A stretch of 44,810 nt of DNA from Betaproteobacteria bacterium (GCA_903970165.1 CAJCHZ010000076.1:1-44810), one strand, 5' to 3'; shown: positions 1 to 8,548, numbered from the stretch's first letter. Translations and numbers: made by a program. Notes: generated by a model from the letters alone, not told the origin.

Positions 1-22
1 AATCGCGTCCCGCCGAAATCCT

Positions 23-1420
23 CTAAAGCAAATTCCGCTCCTTGATGTCCAGATACTGATTCACCAGGCTCGAAGCCAGCAATCCCGGAACAAGCTCGAA
101 CGCAAAAACGCCTCGCTGCCGCAGCCCCCGCAGCAGCAGATCCCGCCGATGCGTAATCTCCAGCGCCGCCGCGTGCCGGTACATCTCTTCCCGATTCTTC
201 GGCGTCGTCTCTGCCAGCGTCGTAAGGTCCGGCTGGTTCATCGCCGCAAAAACCACCAGGTGCCGCTGCGTCATCTGCATCGCGTACTCAATTACTTCCG
301 GCGTCGTCGGCGTTTCCGCAAAATCCGTAATCCATACAACCAGACTCCTCCGGCTTTGCTCGGTCAGCAATACGCGCGCCGCGCGAGAGTGATCCGCTTC
401 CGCCGCTTCCCCATGAACCTGCGCCAGGCAATCCACAATGGTACGCAGGTGCACCGCCCCGCGTCCCGCTGCCACGTTCTGCTGAATGTGCCGCCCGTAA
501 GCGAGCAGCCCAACTCGGTCGCCGCACTGCGTCGCAACCTGCGCCAGCGAAAGTGCTGCGTTCACCGCATAATCCAGCTTGGAGAGCCGCAACTCGCTGT
601 TCTCCTGCTGAATCTCCGCGCGCAGCAAGCGCCCCGCATCGAGCACCACCCAAATCGCCTGGCTCCGCTCAATCTCAAACACACGCGTCGTAGGCTGATG
701 CCGCCGCGCGGTAGCCGTCCAACAAATATCGCGCAGCTCATCCCCTTGACGGTAGTCGCGCAAACTCTCGAATTCTCTGCCCTGACCCCGCTGGCGCTTC
801 CGCCGCTTTTCCATTTCCACTTGCCGGCTCCGAATCAGGTAGAGGGCATGCTGCCGCGCCTGCTCCAGATCAGGCAGCACGCGCACCGTCTGCGAAATTT
901 CCGCAACCGCCCAGCGCTGCGCGAAACCCAGCCAGGTTTGATAACGCAAAAACAGCCGCCCCAATCGCACGTCTCCTCTCTCGCGGGGCAAAATATCGTA
1001 TTCCGTCCGAGCCAGCCCGTTGGCGGGCACAAGCAATTCCAGCGACGGGGGCGCAGTCCGAAAAGAAACCGGCGTCTCCTCAGTCAAATAGCATCGAATC
1101 GCCGCATTCGTAAAATTGCGAACACTCACGCCCACTTCCGACGTGCGCGCCAGCGAAGGCGCATGCTCCCAGGCTCGCTTCACCTCAATCTCGGGCGGCT
1201 TCGGCATGCGCGCCAAATCCATAACAAACGCCATCACCGTCACGAAGTCCCACAGAAACATCGCCCCAATCAACCGCGGCGACCACCACGCCGGCACCAG
1301 CCACACCAGTCCCAAGAGCAGCATCACGAAAAATCGCGGGCCAAATCCAAACGGCAAACGCCCCAGCGGCCGGGCGCGTGCGCCGATTTCCGCCGGAATT
1401 AAAGGTTTTTGCGAGCTCAC
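23..1420 (-). CDS. DUF58 domain protein (MoxR-associated)
   Basis: The 465-residue product has two hydrophobic segments near the N-terminus (about residues 28-65), a beta-rich middle, and the DUF58 signature FESLRDYRQGDELRDICW followed by RVFEIERSQ and VVLDAGR, which begin a von Willebrand A-like fold. DUF58 proteins are membrane-anchored partners of MoxR ATPases in envelope-associated Bat-type operons; the biochemical role is poorly defined. The start is a GTG 10 nt after the stop of the MoxR gene (1431), so the two are probably translated from one message. Just 22 bases remain to the window edge, so any gene further downstream cannot be seen. The family call is secure; the function is inferred from family and operon. 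Confidence 0.9.
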   Translation of the reverse strand: MSSQKPLIPAEIGARARPLGRLPFGFGPRFFVMLLLGLVWLVPAWWSPRLIGAMFLWDFVTVMAFVMDLARMPKPPEIEVKRAWEHAPSLARTSEVGVSVRNFTNAAIRCYLTEETPVSFRTAPPSLELLVPANGLARTEYDILPRERGDVRLGRLFLRYQTWLGFAQRWAVAEISQTVRVLPDLEQARQHALYLIRSRQVEMEKRRKRQRGQGREFESLRDYRQGDELRDICWTATARRHQPTTRVFEIERSQAIWVVLDAGRLLRAEIQQENSELRLSKLDYAVNAALSLAQVATQCGDRVGLLAYGRHIQQNVAAGRGAVHLRTIVDCLAQVHGEAAEADHSRAARVLLTEQSRRSLVVWITDFAETPTTPEVIEYAMQMTQRHLVVFAAMNQPDLTTLAETTPKNREEMYRHAAALEITHRRDLLLRGLRQRGVFAFELVPGLLASSLVNQYLDIKERNLL

Positions 1421-1430
1421 GCGCGATCCA

Positions 1431-2378
1431 TCACTTCGGCACTTCCACGGCGGCGATGACCTGCTTGATCACCTGATCCGAGGTCAGTCCTTCGAGGTCC
1501 GCCTCTGGCTTGAGCAAAATACGGTGCCGCAGCACGGGCAGCGCGGCCGATTTCACATCATCCGGCAAAAGGTAGTCGCGACCATCCATCCCCGCCAAGG
1601 CTCGCGCCACAAAAAACAATCCAACCGCCGCACGCGGGCTCCCGCCAAGTGAAATGGCCGGCCAATCGCGAGTTCGCCGCACCAGCGACACCACATACGA
1701 ATGAAGTGTCGGCTCGACCCGCACGCTCTCAATCTCTTTCCGTGCAGCGGGCAACAAAGAAGCATCCAGAGGCGTGAGCGCAATTTCATTCAGCCGCCGT
1801 GGATCGAATCCCTTTTCGTATTGCGATAAAATCTCCATCTCTTCCTGTGCCGATGGATAAGTCACACGTACTTTCAAAAGGAACCGATCGAGCTGCGCTT
1901 CCGGAAGCGGATACGTGCCCTCAAATTCAATCGGATTTTGCGTCGCCAGCACCGTGAAATTCTCCGAAAGCGGATACCTCACTCCATCAATCGTCACCTG
2001 CCGCTCTTCCATGGCCTCAAGCAGCGCTGCCTGCGTCCGCGGCGAAGTACGGTTGATTTCGTCCACCAGCAGCAAATCCGTAAAAATCGGGCCTTTGTGC
2101 AGCGAAAAGGAGCTGTTGCTCAAATTAAACACGTTGGTCCCGGTCACATCCGCCGGCATCAAATCCGCCGTGCACTGTACGCGTTGAAATCCCAGGCCAA
2201 CTATCCGCGCCAGAGACTTCACGGCCAGCGTCTTCGCCAGTCCCGGCACGCCTTCAATCACCGCGTGCCCGCCGCAAACCAGCACCAGCAGCAACTGGTC
2301 CACGACCTCACGCTGGCCAATAATAATCTTCGACAGCTCTTGACGAACTTGCGTGGCGAGTTGCGAGAGATATTGCAC
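1431..2378 (-). CDS. MoxR-family AAA+ ATPase
   Basis: The 315-residue protein is a MoxR-type AAA+ ATPase. It has the Walker A-like loop GVPGLAKT, Walker B LLVDEINR, the stretch TQAALLEAMEERQVT that contains the MoxR arginine-rich insert, and the sensor segment VLATQNP. MoxR proteins act as chaperone-like ATPases that help assemble or activate vWA-domain partners, here probably the adjacent DUF58 protein. An upstream extension is open, but it would run through the DUF4350 gene. The preferred start is a GTG at 2378, 2 nt after the DUF4350 stop and preceded by AAGGAGAGAAGG, which fits translational coupling. Length and motif order are normal for the family. Confidence 0.9.
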   Translation of the reverse strand: MQYLSQLATQVRQELSKIIIGQREVVDQLLLVLVCGGHAVIEGVPGLAKTLAVKSLARIVGLGFQRVQCTADLMPADVTGTNVFNLSNSSFSLHKGPIFTDLLLVDEINRTSPRTQAALLEAMEERQVTIDGVRYPLSENFTVLATQNPIEFEGTYPLPEAQLDRFLLKVRVTYPSAQEEMEILSQYEKGFDPRRLNEIALTPLDASLLPAARKEIESVRVEPTLHSYVVSLVRRTRDWPAISLGGSPRAAVGLFFVARALAGMDGRDYLLPDDVKSAALPVLRHRILLKPEADLEGLTSDQVIKQVIAAVEVPK

Positions 2379-2380
2379 GG

Positions 2381-3571
2381 TTACCTTCTCTCCTTGCGAT
2401 TTGGCGCCCGCACAACCAGCCGGGCGGCTTGACTCTCCAGCTTCTGAACAATTTCCAGCGCTTCGCTTGGACGCAGCTTTGGCGCCATCGTAGCCACCGA
2501 GGCTTGATTCAGCAACTCGCCGACTCCCAAGTCTTTCCACCCCAGCCGCAACTCCGCTCCCCGCGCCAGCTCTTCGTCCGTCGTCGTCGAAGGCAATCCC
2601 AGTTGCCGCGACAACAACGCGCGGAAGCGCTTATACGATACGGCCACCGCCGAAGACGCCGCTCCCGCCCGTTCATACAACCCGCCCAGCGTATCCACGA
2701 ACTCCAGCGGCCACAATCGCGAAGTTTGCGCTGGCACGTAAATCGGCCCGCTCCGCCGGCTGAACGTAAACACCAGCGCCAGCGCGAGCAACCCAAACTG
2801 CAGCAAACCCCACGCCAGCGAAGTCTTCGCCACATAGCTCACCAGCGAACTTCGCTGGCCGTGAAAATATTCGTCCCAATAAATCTGGTATCTTTCGTCG
2901 GGATCCCAATTCCTTACTGCGTTCAGAAAAAAAGCAAGGTTGTCGTCCTTCGTGATCCCCTCATTCGTCAAAGGCGCGGAGTCGGCGCACCACAAAATTT
3001 CCCCCTCGCCATATAACCAGCTGACCACCGTGTACCTTTCCGGCTCGCCGTAAAGTCCAAGTTGATGAGCGCTGAGCTTGTCCCAATACGCCGCCGGCTG
3101 AAGAGTTATCGTTTTAGCGTTATACGCCAGCCCCGTCGGAAGACTCGGACGAAACATTTTCCAGTCACTATCCCCGGACAGGCCCGATACCTTCGCACTC
3201 GGAAAGTACGTTTCAATGTACGCGCCCGTGAAGAGCACATGCCCGCCCGCCTGCACGAAATCGTCCAGCGCCACCAGTTCTTTTTTTCCCGGCGGCTGGC
3301 TCGGTTCGGCAAGTATCAGCAGCGTGTTCCCCGCGTAAGCCTGCAACTCCGTTGGCGGCTCTTCCCAATGCTTCACCGGGTAGTGAAGCTGCGCCAGCAA
3401 AGAGTAGGCTGCCGCCGCTCCTCTAGGCTGGCCGGAGTAGGTAGATGGAACCGTAGAAATGCCCTGCTCGCCTGCAGGTGCCAAAAGAACGCTCGCCGTC
3501 AGCAGGAAAACGAGCAGTCCTCCACCAATCCACAGCAGCTTGCGATCCGATGGCGCTATTCCAGCGAACAT
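2381..3571 (-). CDS. DUF4350 membrane protein
   Basis: This 396-residue protein has an N-terminal membrane segment (about residues 11-30), an extracytoplasmic domain of about 220 residues, a second membrane segment (about 250-270), and a cytoplasmic tail. The DUF4350-type domain shows the pattern PRGAAAAYSLLAQL, then a glycine-rich segment GGHVLFTGAY, resembling a GATase-like fold. DUF4350 genes typically sit between DUF4129 and MoxR genes, exactly as here. The start ATG at 3571 overlaps the end of the DUF4129 gene by 16 nt and its stop is 2 nt before the MoxR start. Function is unknown; the conserved neighbourhood suggests envelope maintenance together with MoxR and DUF58. Confidence 0.85.
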   Translation of the reverse strand: MFAGIAPSDRKLLWIGGGLLVFLLTASVLLAPAGEQGISTVPSTYSGQPRGAAAAYSLLAQLHYPVKHWEEPPTELQAYAGNTLLILAEPSQPPGKKELVALDDFVQAGGHVLFTGAYIETYFPSAKVSGLSGDSDWKMFRPSLPTGLAYNAKTITLQPAAYWDKLSAHQLGLYGEPERYTVVSWLYGEGEILWCADSAPLTNEGITKDDNLAFFLNAVRNWDPDERYQIYWDEYFHGQRSSLVSYVAKTSLAWGLLQFGLLALALVFTFSRRSGPIYVPAQTSRLWPLEFVDTLGGLYERAGAASSAVAVSYKRFRALLSRQLGLPSTTTDEELARGAELRLGWKDLGVGELLNQASVATMAPKLRPSEALEIVQKLESQAARLVVRAPNRKERR

Positions 3572-4545
3572 CCCAGCGCCTCCAGTTGACGAAGTGACTC
3601 ACGGTAATCTTCCGGACGCGCGCCGCGATTCGCATACCAGATGAGTTCGAGTTTTCTTGTCAGCGTCGTTAGCGGCTCGCGATGCGTCGACGAGGCCGCC
3701 AGCTGACCCGGCGCGGCTTCCGTCACCAGCCTCAAATATTCTCTCGGAGTCTTCGTTCGGTCTTTTGGCACCACGCCCGCGTCTTCCAGACGCGCAATTC
3801 CCGCCCAATACGCGCAATGCACCGCTTCGCGATAGTTGCCCTCCTTCGCAGCTTGGCGTGCGGCGCGCAGCCATTCTTGCCAGGTTCGCGAGGCTATCGC
3901 CGCTGCGCCGGGCGGCAGGCTTTGCACGCGGTCCCGGCTTGCGATAAACCGGAAAACCCACATGGCGATCACTCCCACCGCGACAAGCACGAGCAGCCAG
4001 AACAGAATTTCTCCGCCGATTGGGTGGCGCGAAATGCCGCCAAATAGCTTCAGTACCATTTCTTCGAGCCACCTGTTGATTCGCTGCTTCAATAGTTCCA
4101 AGGCGTTTGGCGGCCGCACCGCTCCAAACTCCGGCCCCGCAAGAATTTTGTCCAGCTTCGTGCGCGCCTCCGTCGAACCACCCGGGAGCTTCGTGGAAGA
4201 TTCGACTTCCTCTGCCAAATGGTTTGTCCAGACTTTCGCGTTATCAAGCGAACGGCTTTTCAACGCATTCCGTAGCGGCTCAGAAGAAATCGAATACTCG
4301 ACGGAGGAAGTGACAACAGTCCAATGTGCAGGGAGGGAGTCGCGCAACGCCTCCGTTTCTCGCACTCCGGGGTTTTTATCGAGGATCGCCGCTATCCGAT
4401 GCAGCTCCGCGGAAAAGGAAGCCACTTCATACGAAACTCCCTTCGCGTCGGCAGTCGCGGGTCCTGAAGTCTGACCGCTAACAAACCCCGCCGAAGTCCC
4501 AGCAATCACCAAGACTAAAAACAAACCCCGAAAACACCGATTCAT
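3556..4545 (-). CDS. DUF4129 domain protein with signal peptide
   Basis: From the ATG at 4545 the product is 329 residues. It begins with a typical Sec signal (basic MNRCFRG, hydrophobic LFLVLVIAGTSAG, likely cleavage near VSGQT). A helical extracytoplasmic region follows, then a membrane span at about 179-200 and a cytoplasmic DUF4129 domain at about 235-329 (YREAVHCAYWAGIARLED, TPREYLRL, YRESLRQLEAL). The reading frame is open further upstream, but that part overlaps the preceding gene and does not look like a protein start; AGGTG precedes the chosen ATG. DUF4129 domains occur in transglutaminase-like proteins and in MoxR/DUF58 operons; this one has no transglutaminase domain. Exact function unknown. 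Confidence 0.82.
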   Translation of the reverse strand: MNRCFRGLFLVLVIAGTSAGFVSGQTSGPATADAKGVSYEVASFSAELHRIAAILDKNPGVRETEALRDSLPAHWTVVTSSVEYSISSEPLRNALKSRSLDNAKVWTNHLAEEVESSTKLPGGSTEARTKLDKILAGPEFGAVRPPNALELLKQRINRWLEEMVLKLFGGISRHPIGGEILFWLLVLVAVGVIAMWVFRFIASRDRVQSLPPGAAAIASRTWQEWLRAARQAAKEGNYREAVHCAYWAGIARLEDAGVVPKDRTKTPREYLRLVTEAAPGQLAASSTHREPLTTLTRKLELIWYANRGARPEDYRESLRQLEALGCSLE

Positions 4546-4589
4546 GCGCACCTGTATCAAGCAGCGGTTTCTTCGCCTGTCGGCTTGCT

Positions 4590-5459
4590 TCACGAAAACA
4601 TTTTCGTCACGCCGGGCGTATCCGACGGAATCTGTCCGCTCGGGTTCATCATCAACTGCAAATCGAACGCTTCCTTGCGCACTCTCAAGTCGTAGTAGAA
4701 CACAGATGTCGCAATCGTCAGAAAAGGAGTCACCAGAACCCCCGCTACAAACGATCCCACATTGGTCAGCGCCATCCATATTCGCATCGCATCGGGATTC
4801 TTCATGGAAAACACCATGCCAACCACGAAGGGCGCTGAGAATAGCCCGGCGGCGGAGTAGACCAGCACCATATAAAGGAAATAGATCAGGAAAGAGCGTC
4901 CGGCAAAATCCTTCGTAAGCGCGTAGCTGCGCTCCAAAGCGTTCACCGGTCCCAGATCCTCAAGCAACGCGGCGGGGATGCAAGTGAACAGCCGGCAAGC
5001 TATATAAATCCCGGGGACAATGAACAGGATAAAGCCTATGAGGATGGCCACGCCGTTCAGAAACACAACGCCGAACAGGCTCGCCAGTTGGCCCCACATT
5101 CGTCCAAGTGACGCCCCGATCGTGGTCGTCCTTCCCAGGTAAAGTTCAGAGACGGCAAACACCGTTCCGCCCTGCGAAAAGAGAAATGCCACCATATAAA
5201 CGATCAACCCGATAATGATCCCTGCGATTCCAAACGCCAGCAAACCGCCGAACGGGTTCGACTGAAACTGCTCTTGTCCAGGCTGCGTGGGGAAAGTTGG
5301 CATCTTCGTCAGGAAAGTCTGCGCCAGGTTCATCGCCAGAATCAGGCTGTGCGGAAACGCGCTGATGCCCAGGAAGAGCAGGAAGTTCTTGCGGTACAGC
5401 GAAAACGTTCGGTCGAGAATTTCCCCGAGCGAAAGTGGTCGCAAATCAAGATCGGCCAT
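4590..5459 (-). CDS. Multi-spanning membrane protein (GDPD membrane-domain-like)
   Basis: This 289-residue protein starts at the ATG at 5459, preceded by GGAGGT at ideal spacing. The N-terminus DLRPLSLGEILDRTFSLYR followed by about five or six membrane segments (near 25-45, 72-95, 124-155, 187-215, 235-258) resembles the membrane domain seen in glycerophosphodiester phosphodiesterase-like and DUF975-type proteins. No catalytic residues are evident. It is the first recognisable gene of the operon leading to DUF4129, DUF4350, MoxR and DUF58, with a 44-nt gap to the next start. The pattern fits an envelope protein; any enzymatic function would be speculation. Confidence 0.75.
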   Translation of the reverse strand: MADLDLRPLSLGEILDRTFSLYRKNFLLFLGISAFPHSLILAMNLAQTFLTKMPTFPTQPGQEQFQSNPFGGLLAFGIAGIIIGLIVYMVAFLFSQGGTVFAVSELYLGRTTTIGASLGRMWGQLASLFGVVFLNGVAILIGFILFIVPGIYIACRLFTCIPAALLEDLGPVNALERSYALTKDFAGRSFLIYFLYMVLVYSAAGLFSAPFVVGMVFSMKNPDAMRIWMALTNVGSFVAGVLVTPFLTIATSVFYYDLRVRKEAFDLQLMMNPSGQIPSDTPGVTKMFS

Positions 5460-5506
5460 GAAACCTCCGTTTGAGAGGTCAAATGCGTTTAGGAGGCTGC
5501 ACTTTA

Positions 5507-5692
5507 TCAAAAGGAAAGCAAAAAGGCGACGCCCATTGCAAGAGCTGTTGCATTGCCCAGTAGCATCCCCCAGTAGGCTTGCAGGCGCCTGGCGAGCCCA
5601 TAGACTTCGCGATCAAGCGCTCGGCATAACTCATCCGAACGAACGCAGGAGCAAAACCCAGGCTCGTGCAGCGAAGAGCGTCGTAACAGCCC
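5507..5692 (-). CDS. Possible small single-span membrane protein
   Basis: A short frame ending at 5507 encodes about 61 residues from the ATG at 5692. The C-terminal third looks protein-like: an amphipathic stretch ELCRALDREVYGLARRLQAY followed by a hydrophobic segment (WGMLLGNATALAMGVAFLLSF) of membrane-span length. It lies 47 nt upstream of, and co-directional with, the multi-spanning membrane gene. The first 25 residues are Cys- and Arg-rich and unconvincing, and no strong ribosome binding site is seen (GGGGTGG lies upstream). The start is therefore uncertain and the whole call could be wrong. Confidence 0.35.
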   Translation of the reverse strand, partial: GLLRRSSLHEPGFCSCVRSDELCRALDREVYGLARRLQAYWGMLLGNATALAMGVAFLLSF

Positions 5693-5750
5693 ACGATACA
5701 TCGAGCCGTTTTGTTTCCACCCCGCCCCCAAGTTGCCACAGCCGATTCTA

Positions 5751-5786
5751 ACTATACTATAATAGTACTTAACATATACGTACTAT
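5751..5786. promoter_or_regulatory. AT-rich operator-like array of ACTAT/ATAGT sites
   Basis: ACTAT occurs at 5751-5755, 5756-5760 and 5782-5786, with ATAGT at 5762-5766. The sites form an 11-bp palindrome (ACTAT-A-ATAGT, 5756-5766) and a perfect 7-bp inverted repeat (ATAGTAC 5762-5768 and GTACTAT 5780-5786, 11-nt spacer). A TATAAT (5758-5763) lies inside, with TTGCCA 19 nt upstream on the plus strand. The minus strand carries TAGAAT and TATAGT. This looks like a promoter with a repressor operator, possibly for the minus-strand membrane operon. The binding protein is unknown. Confidence 0.45.
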
Positions 5787-6078
5787 CATGCTATCGTTTG
5801 CAATGGCCCGTCCCGAGCCAACCTCTCCACCCGCTCCCCGCAGTCTGTATGCCCTCGGCGTCAAAGTCCCCGCTTTCCGTCTTCGCAAATCATCCGAGGA
5901 ACCCCGCCCCAGGCATGGCGAAGCAGCGCGACACTCACCAGCGCAATTCTTCTAGAATCAACACTTGTGAAAGTGTGTCAAAATAAACAACTTTAACCGC
6001 CTTTAGCATGAACACTTATACAAAACCAGGGGAAGAGCGGCACCGAACGTTGCTTGCTCTTTGTGTAGTAATCCGAAT

Positions 6079-6558
6079 CTATTGCAGTGCGAGGCTGGCC
6101 GTGGTGCACCCTGCCCCGGAAACGTCGTAGCGGATTACCCCCGATTGATCGGAGCAGAACATGCGCTGGCCCGTGCCGCCCACTGAGATCGGAGTGCCGT
6201 TGATGGTGTAGCCAACAGAGGGCGCGTTGCCGTCGCCGGTCCAAACGAATGTGTAGCCACTCTTCGTACCACTCGCGAGAACCTCGTCAAGCAAGCAGGC
6301 TTGCGTCGAAGTCGCCGCGCACACAGAAGCTGGTCCGCCCATCGCGGCCAGGGAGGGTGGGTAGCCGGCACTCGGAAACGTGGCGGAATACATCACAGCA
6401 GAGGCGTTGATCGTACGGATGGAACCGACGGCGGAAGCCTCGTTTGCGGAAATGCGGGAACGCAGCAGATTAGGAATGGCGATGGCCGAGATGATCAGGA
6501 TGATAGCCACGACGATTAGAAGTTCGATGAGCGAGAAGCCTTTTTGGCGGGTGCGCAT
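6079..6558 (-). CDS. Type IV pilin-like (pseudopilin) protein
   Basis: The 159-residue product begins MRTRQKGFSLIELLIVV, a classic class III signal: short basic leader, prepilin peptidase cleavage between G and F, Glu at mature position 5, and a hydrophobic helix reaching SAIAIPNLL. The globular part carries four Cys (in the SVCAATSTQAC, MFCSD and AGCTT contexts) that could form disulfides, and many small residues typical of pilins. The ATG is preceded by AAGGAG at good spacing. It is a single gene without pilus assembly genes nearby, so it could be a minor pilin, a main pilin, or a type II secretion pseudopilin. A PilZ gene lies upstream on the same strand. Confidence 0.85.
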   Translation of the reverse strand: MRTRQKGFSLIELLIVVAIILIISAIAIPNLLRSRISANEASAVGSIRTINASAVMYSATFPSAGYPPSLAAMGGPASVCAATSTQACLLDEVLASGTKSGYTFVWTGDGNAPSVGYTINGTPISVGGTGQRMFCSDQSGVIRYDVSGAGCTTASLALQ

Positions 6559-6863
6559 TTTGCCGTTCTCCTTCGCCGGTGTTGCTTGCTGGCGGCTACG
6601 ATTCGATCAGGTCCAATCGCTGCAATGCCTGCCAACAGCTGTGATGCCCTGGGGACGAAAATCGTGGGCTTGAATCCCGAATTGGAGAAGCTAGTGACTC
6701 GGCCAGGCACAATTCCGCTGCAAGAAAGGCCGGCGGCCAAGTATACCCCTTCTGCAATCTGCATGTTCTAAAGCGGATTGGAGCTGGCTGCAGAGCAGGC
6801 TTCTCGCAAGGGTGCATCTACGACATTGCCTGCATTTTCAAAAGATGGATGGACTGACGGAAG
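6559..6863. other. 305-nt leader region upstream of the pilin-like gene
   Basis: No gene is supported here. On the minus strand it should contain the pilin-like gene promoter. A TATACT hexamer (near 6740) is the best -10 candidate but has no good -35. A GG/GC pair at 6621-6635 has the wrong spacing for sigma-54. I looked for a c-di-GMP riboswitch core (GEMM-I type) and did not find one. Confidence 0.5.
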
Positions 6864-7223
6864 CTATCGGTTGCGACGGAGCTGGTCGAGCCAGCGCTTT
6901 AGCGTGGCGCTTGAGACGGGTTCCATGTCGAGAAATTCGAGGCCCATGCCGATTTTGGGCTTAACGATGCGGACCATGGCAAGGGCTTGAATGTGTTCGC
7001 CTTTTCGTTCGAGGGTGACCCGGATCCGCGTCTTTAGAGGTAGGGGTTTGCTGGTACAGACAAAACAGCCGCCTAGCGAAATATCCGAGGTGACGCCGTC
7101 GGAACGCGCTCCGCATTCGAGATCGAGTATCTCGGCATCGGCGGCGAATGGATAGCGTATAGCGTAGCGGCGATCTCGGAGGCTCGTTTTGTGAGGTGCC
7201 CCTTGGGAAGTACGGTCGGTCAT
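6864..7223 (-). CDS. PilZ domain protein
   Basis: This is a roughly 119-residue single-domain PilZ protein. The c-di-GMP-binding signature is intact: an RxxxR-type motif (RDRRYAIR near the N-terminus) and the D-x-S-x-x-G motif (TSDISLGGCFV), followed by the beta-barrel strands. PilZ proteins bind cyclic di-GMP and adjust motility, pili or exopolysaccharide production. The ATG at 7223 is used; an in-frame GTG at 7241 would add six residues, and neither start has a clear ribosome binding site. It lies upstream of the pilin-like gene on the same strand, about 305 nt away, which suggests but does not prove a functional link. Confidence 0.85.
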   Translation of the reverse strand: MTDRTSQGAPHKTSLRDRRYAIRYPFAADAEILDLECGARSDGVTSDISLGGCFVCTSKPLPLKTRIRVTLERKGEHIQALAMVRIVKPKIGMGLEFLDMEPVSSATLKRWLDQLRRNR

Positions 7224-7504
7224 GGAAATAACGTCGCCCACTGTCAGATAGGCAGGGGGCTAGCGCGACAGGCTTAGCCGGAAGGGTCTTCCCCGCTACA
7301 TAAAAAGGATGCCAGAGAAGGCGAAAAAATAGGGGGAGTAGAGAAAAGGGAGAGCGAAAGAGGCAATAGTAGGGTCACGCTAAGACCGCCTTGGTAGTCG
7401 CCTCCGCCCCATAGCCAGAGCTATTAGTTGGTACGACAAAGCAGCGGCTCTTGGCAGCGCCACAAGCGGAGGACGATGTTAGTCTGAAGTGGTAAATCTC
7501 CACT

Positions 7505-8356
7505 ATGACAACAGAAACCATGCGCAGCGATGGACTTCGGCAGAGCGACCGCGTGCGCTTCCGCATGCCAGTGGAAGTGTCGTGGATCGGGAGTGGCGGC
7601 GCGGCAGCAAAGTTTATCGCAGAGACCCTGCTGGTTAGCCGTAACGGCGGCGTGCTGCGCTTGGAGGAAAAACTCTTGACCGGCCAGGAGATCACGTTGC
7701 GGCGGATGGAAGGCGACACCGTCAAGACGGCGCGGGCACGCGTAATGGCCGAGATCGATCAGGAGCCAAACGGAACCCTGTACGCGATCCAGATTATGGA
7801 GCCGCGAGCGGATTTCTGGGACATTGAATTCCCTGCCCCTCACAAAGCAGATGAAGCTCTGGCAAGGCTTTTGATGGAATGCGGATTTTGCCAGCGGCGT
7901 GAAGTGGTCTATTTGAACGAACTGGAACTAAAATCGTTCGAGGTGCGCAAGTGTGTTGCACGGCTTTGCAAGCATTGCGATACGCCTTCCATCTGGATTG
8001 AGGCACAATCGGAGGCTGCCACGCCGGAAGCTGGCGACGCGGCGGCGCAAACCATCGAAGAGCGCGTGATTCCGCGGCGGAATCGGACCCGCGTGAAGGC
8101 ACGGGTGCTTGCGTGCATACGACAGCGCGGTTTTCAGGAAGAGGTAGCGGTTTGTGAGGATTTATCAAAGGGCGGATTGAGTTTCCGAAGCCGGAATGAG
8201 TATCCGGAAGGATCGCGACTCGAGGTGGCGGTGCCGTTCACGCCGGGAAGCAGCGCGATTTTTGTGCCGATAAGAATTGTGTTTTCTCAACTGATTCCAT
8301 CAGCAAGATTGTACCGGCATGGAGCGGCTTATATCCGTCCCCCCGTGGACGCTTAG
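7505..8356 (+). CDS. Dual PilZ protein with intervening Cys cluster
   Basis: The 283-residue protein has a first PilZ-like domain (about 12-110: RQSDRVRFRMPVEV, then LLVSRNGGVL). A central segment with C126-x-x-C129, C150 and C155-x-x-C158 looks like a zinc-ribbon or metal site. A second PilZ domain follows (about 190-283: RRNRTRVKARV, then CEDLSKGGLSFRS). The second domain keeps the D-x-S-x-x-G type motif; the first reads V-S-R-N-G-G and is less canonical. It probably senses c-di-GMP in the cytoplasm, with the Cys cluster supplying structure or a redox/metal input (inference). It stands alone between a minus-strand PilZ gene and a plus-strand toxin-antitoxin pair. Confidence 0.82.
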   Translation: MTTETMRSDGLRQSDRVRFRMPVEVSWIGSGGAAAKFIAETLLVSRNGGVLRLEEKLLTGQEITLRRMEGDTVKTARARVMAEIDQEPNGTLYAIQIMEPRADFWDIEFPAPHKADEALARLLMECGFCQRREVVYLNELELKSFEVRKCVARLCKHCDTPSIWIEAQSEAATPEAGDAAAQTIEERVIPRRNRTRVKARVLACIRQRGFQEEVAVCEDLSKGGLSFRSRNEYPEGSRLEVAVPFTPGSSAIFVPIRIVFSQLIPSARLYRHGAAYIRPPVDA

Positions 8357-8486
8357 GCAGCAAGATTAAACAGCAAGCGTTCGTCTAGGGACTTGCCAAC
8401 GATTCTGTTCTTCCATCCATCCCAGGGTTACAACCAAGTGTCATCCAGCCTTTGCACTTCTGTTGAACGACTGCTGATTTTTTGGA

Positions 8487-8535
8487 TTGTGAAGCCGATT
8501 GTCCTGTTGTGTATAATGCGGGTTAGACCTACACA
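8487..8535 (+). promoter_or_regulatory. vapBC-type promoter and overlapping operator
   Basis: A perfect TATAAT (8512-8517) with TTGTGA 19 nt upstream (8487-8492) lies in front of the antitoxin gene. A 6-bp inverted repeat, TGTGTA (8508-8513) and TACACA (8530-8535), overlaps the -10 box and the probable start of transcription. Ribbon-helix-helix antitoxins commonly autorepress at such sites; that use here is inferred. Confidence 0.55.
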
Positions 8536-8548
8536 CTTGGAGAATCGC

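Larger units (their letters stand above)
5460..6078. other. 619-nt stretch between pilin-like and membrane-protein operons
   Basis: Apart from the possible small membrane gene (5507-5692), this stretch holds a strikingly AT-rich patch at 5745-5790 with ACTAT/ATAGT repeats (listed separately). There is also a 55-codon plus-strand frame at 5788-5955 with no ribosome binding site. No tRNA, known riboswitch or convincing intrinsic terminator was seen after the pilin-like gene. Confidence 0.6.

Noticed and set aside
1431..2540. Longer MoxR reading with a 54-residue N-terminal extension
   Set aside because: The extension runs through the coding sequence of the DUF4350 gene, while a GTG with a strong ribosome site follows that gene's stop.
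5788..5955. 55-codon plus-strand frame just after the AT-rich palindromes
   Set aside because: There is no ribosome binding site, the composition is Pro/Arg/Ser-rich, and no family pattern is seen; kept only as a note because it follows a TATAAT-containing promoter-like patch.
6621..6635. Sigma-54-like TTGGCAGGCATTGCA upstream of the pilin-like gene (minus strand)
   Set aside because: GG and GC are two bases too close for sigma-54, which needs 10 nt between them.
6559..6863. Possible c-di-GMP riboswitch before the pilin-like gene
   Set aside because: The conserved GEMM-I core and its tetraloop receptor sequences were not found.
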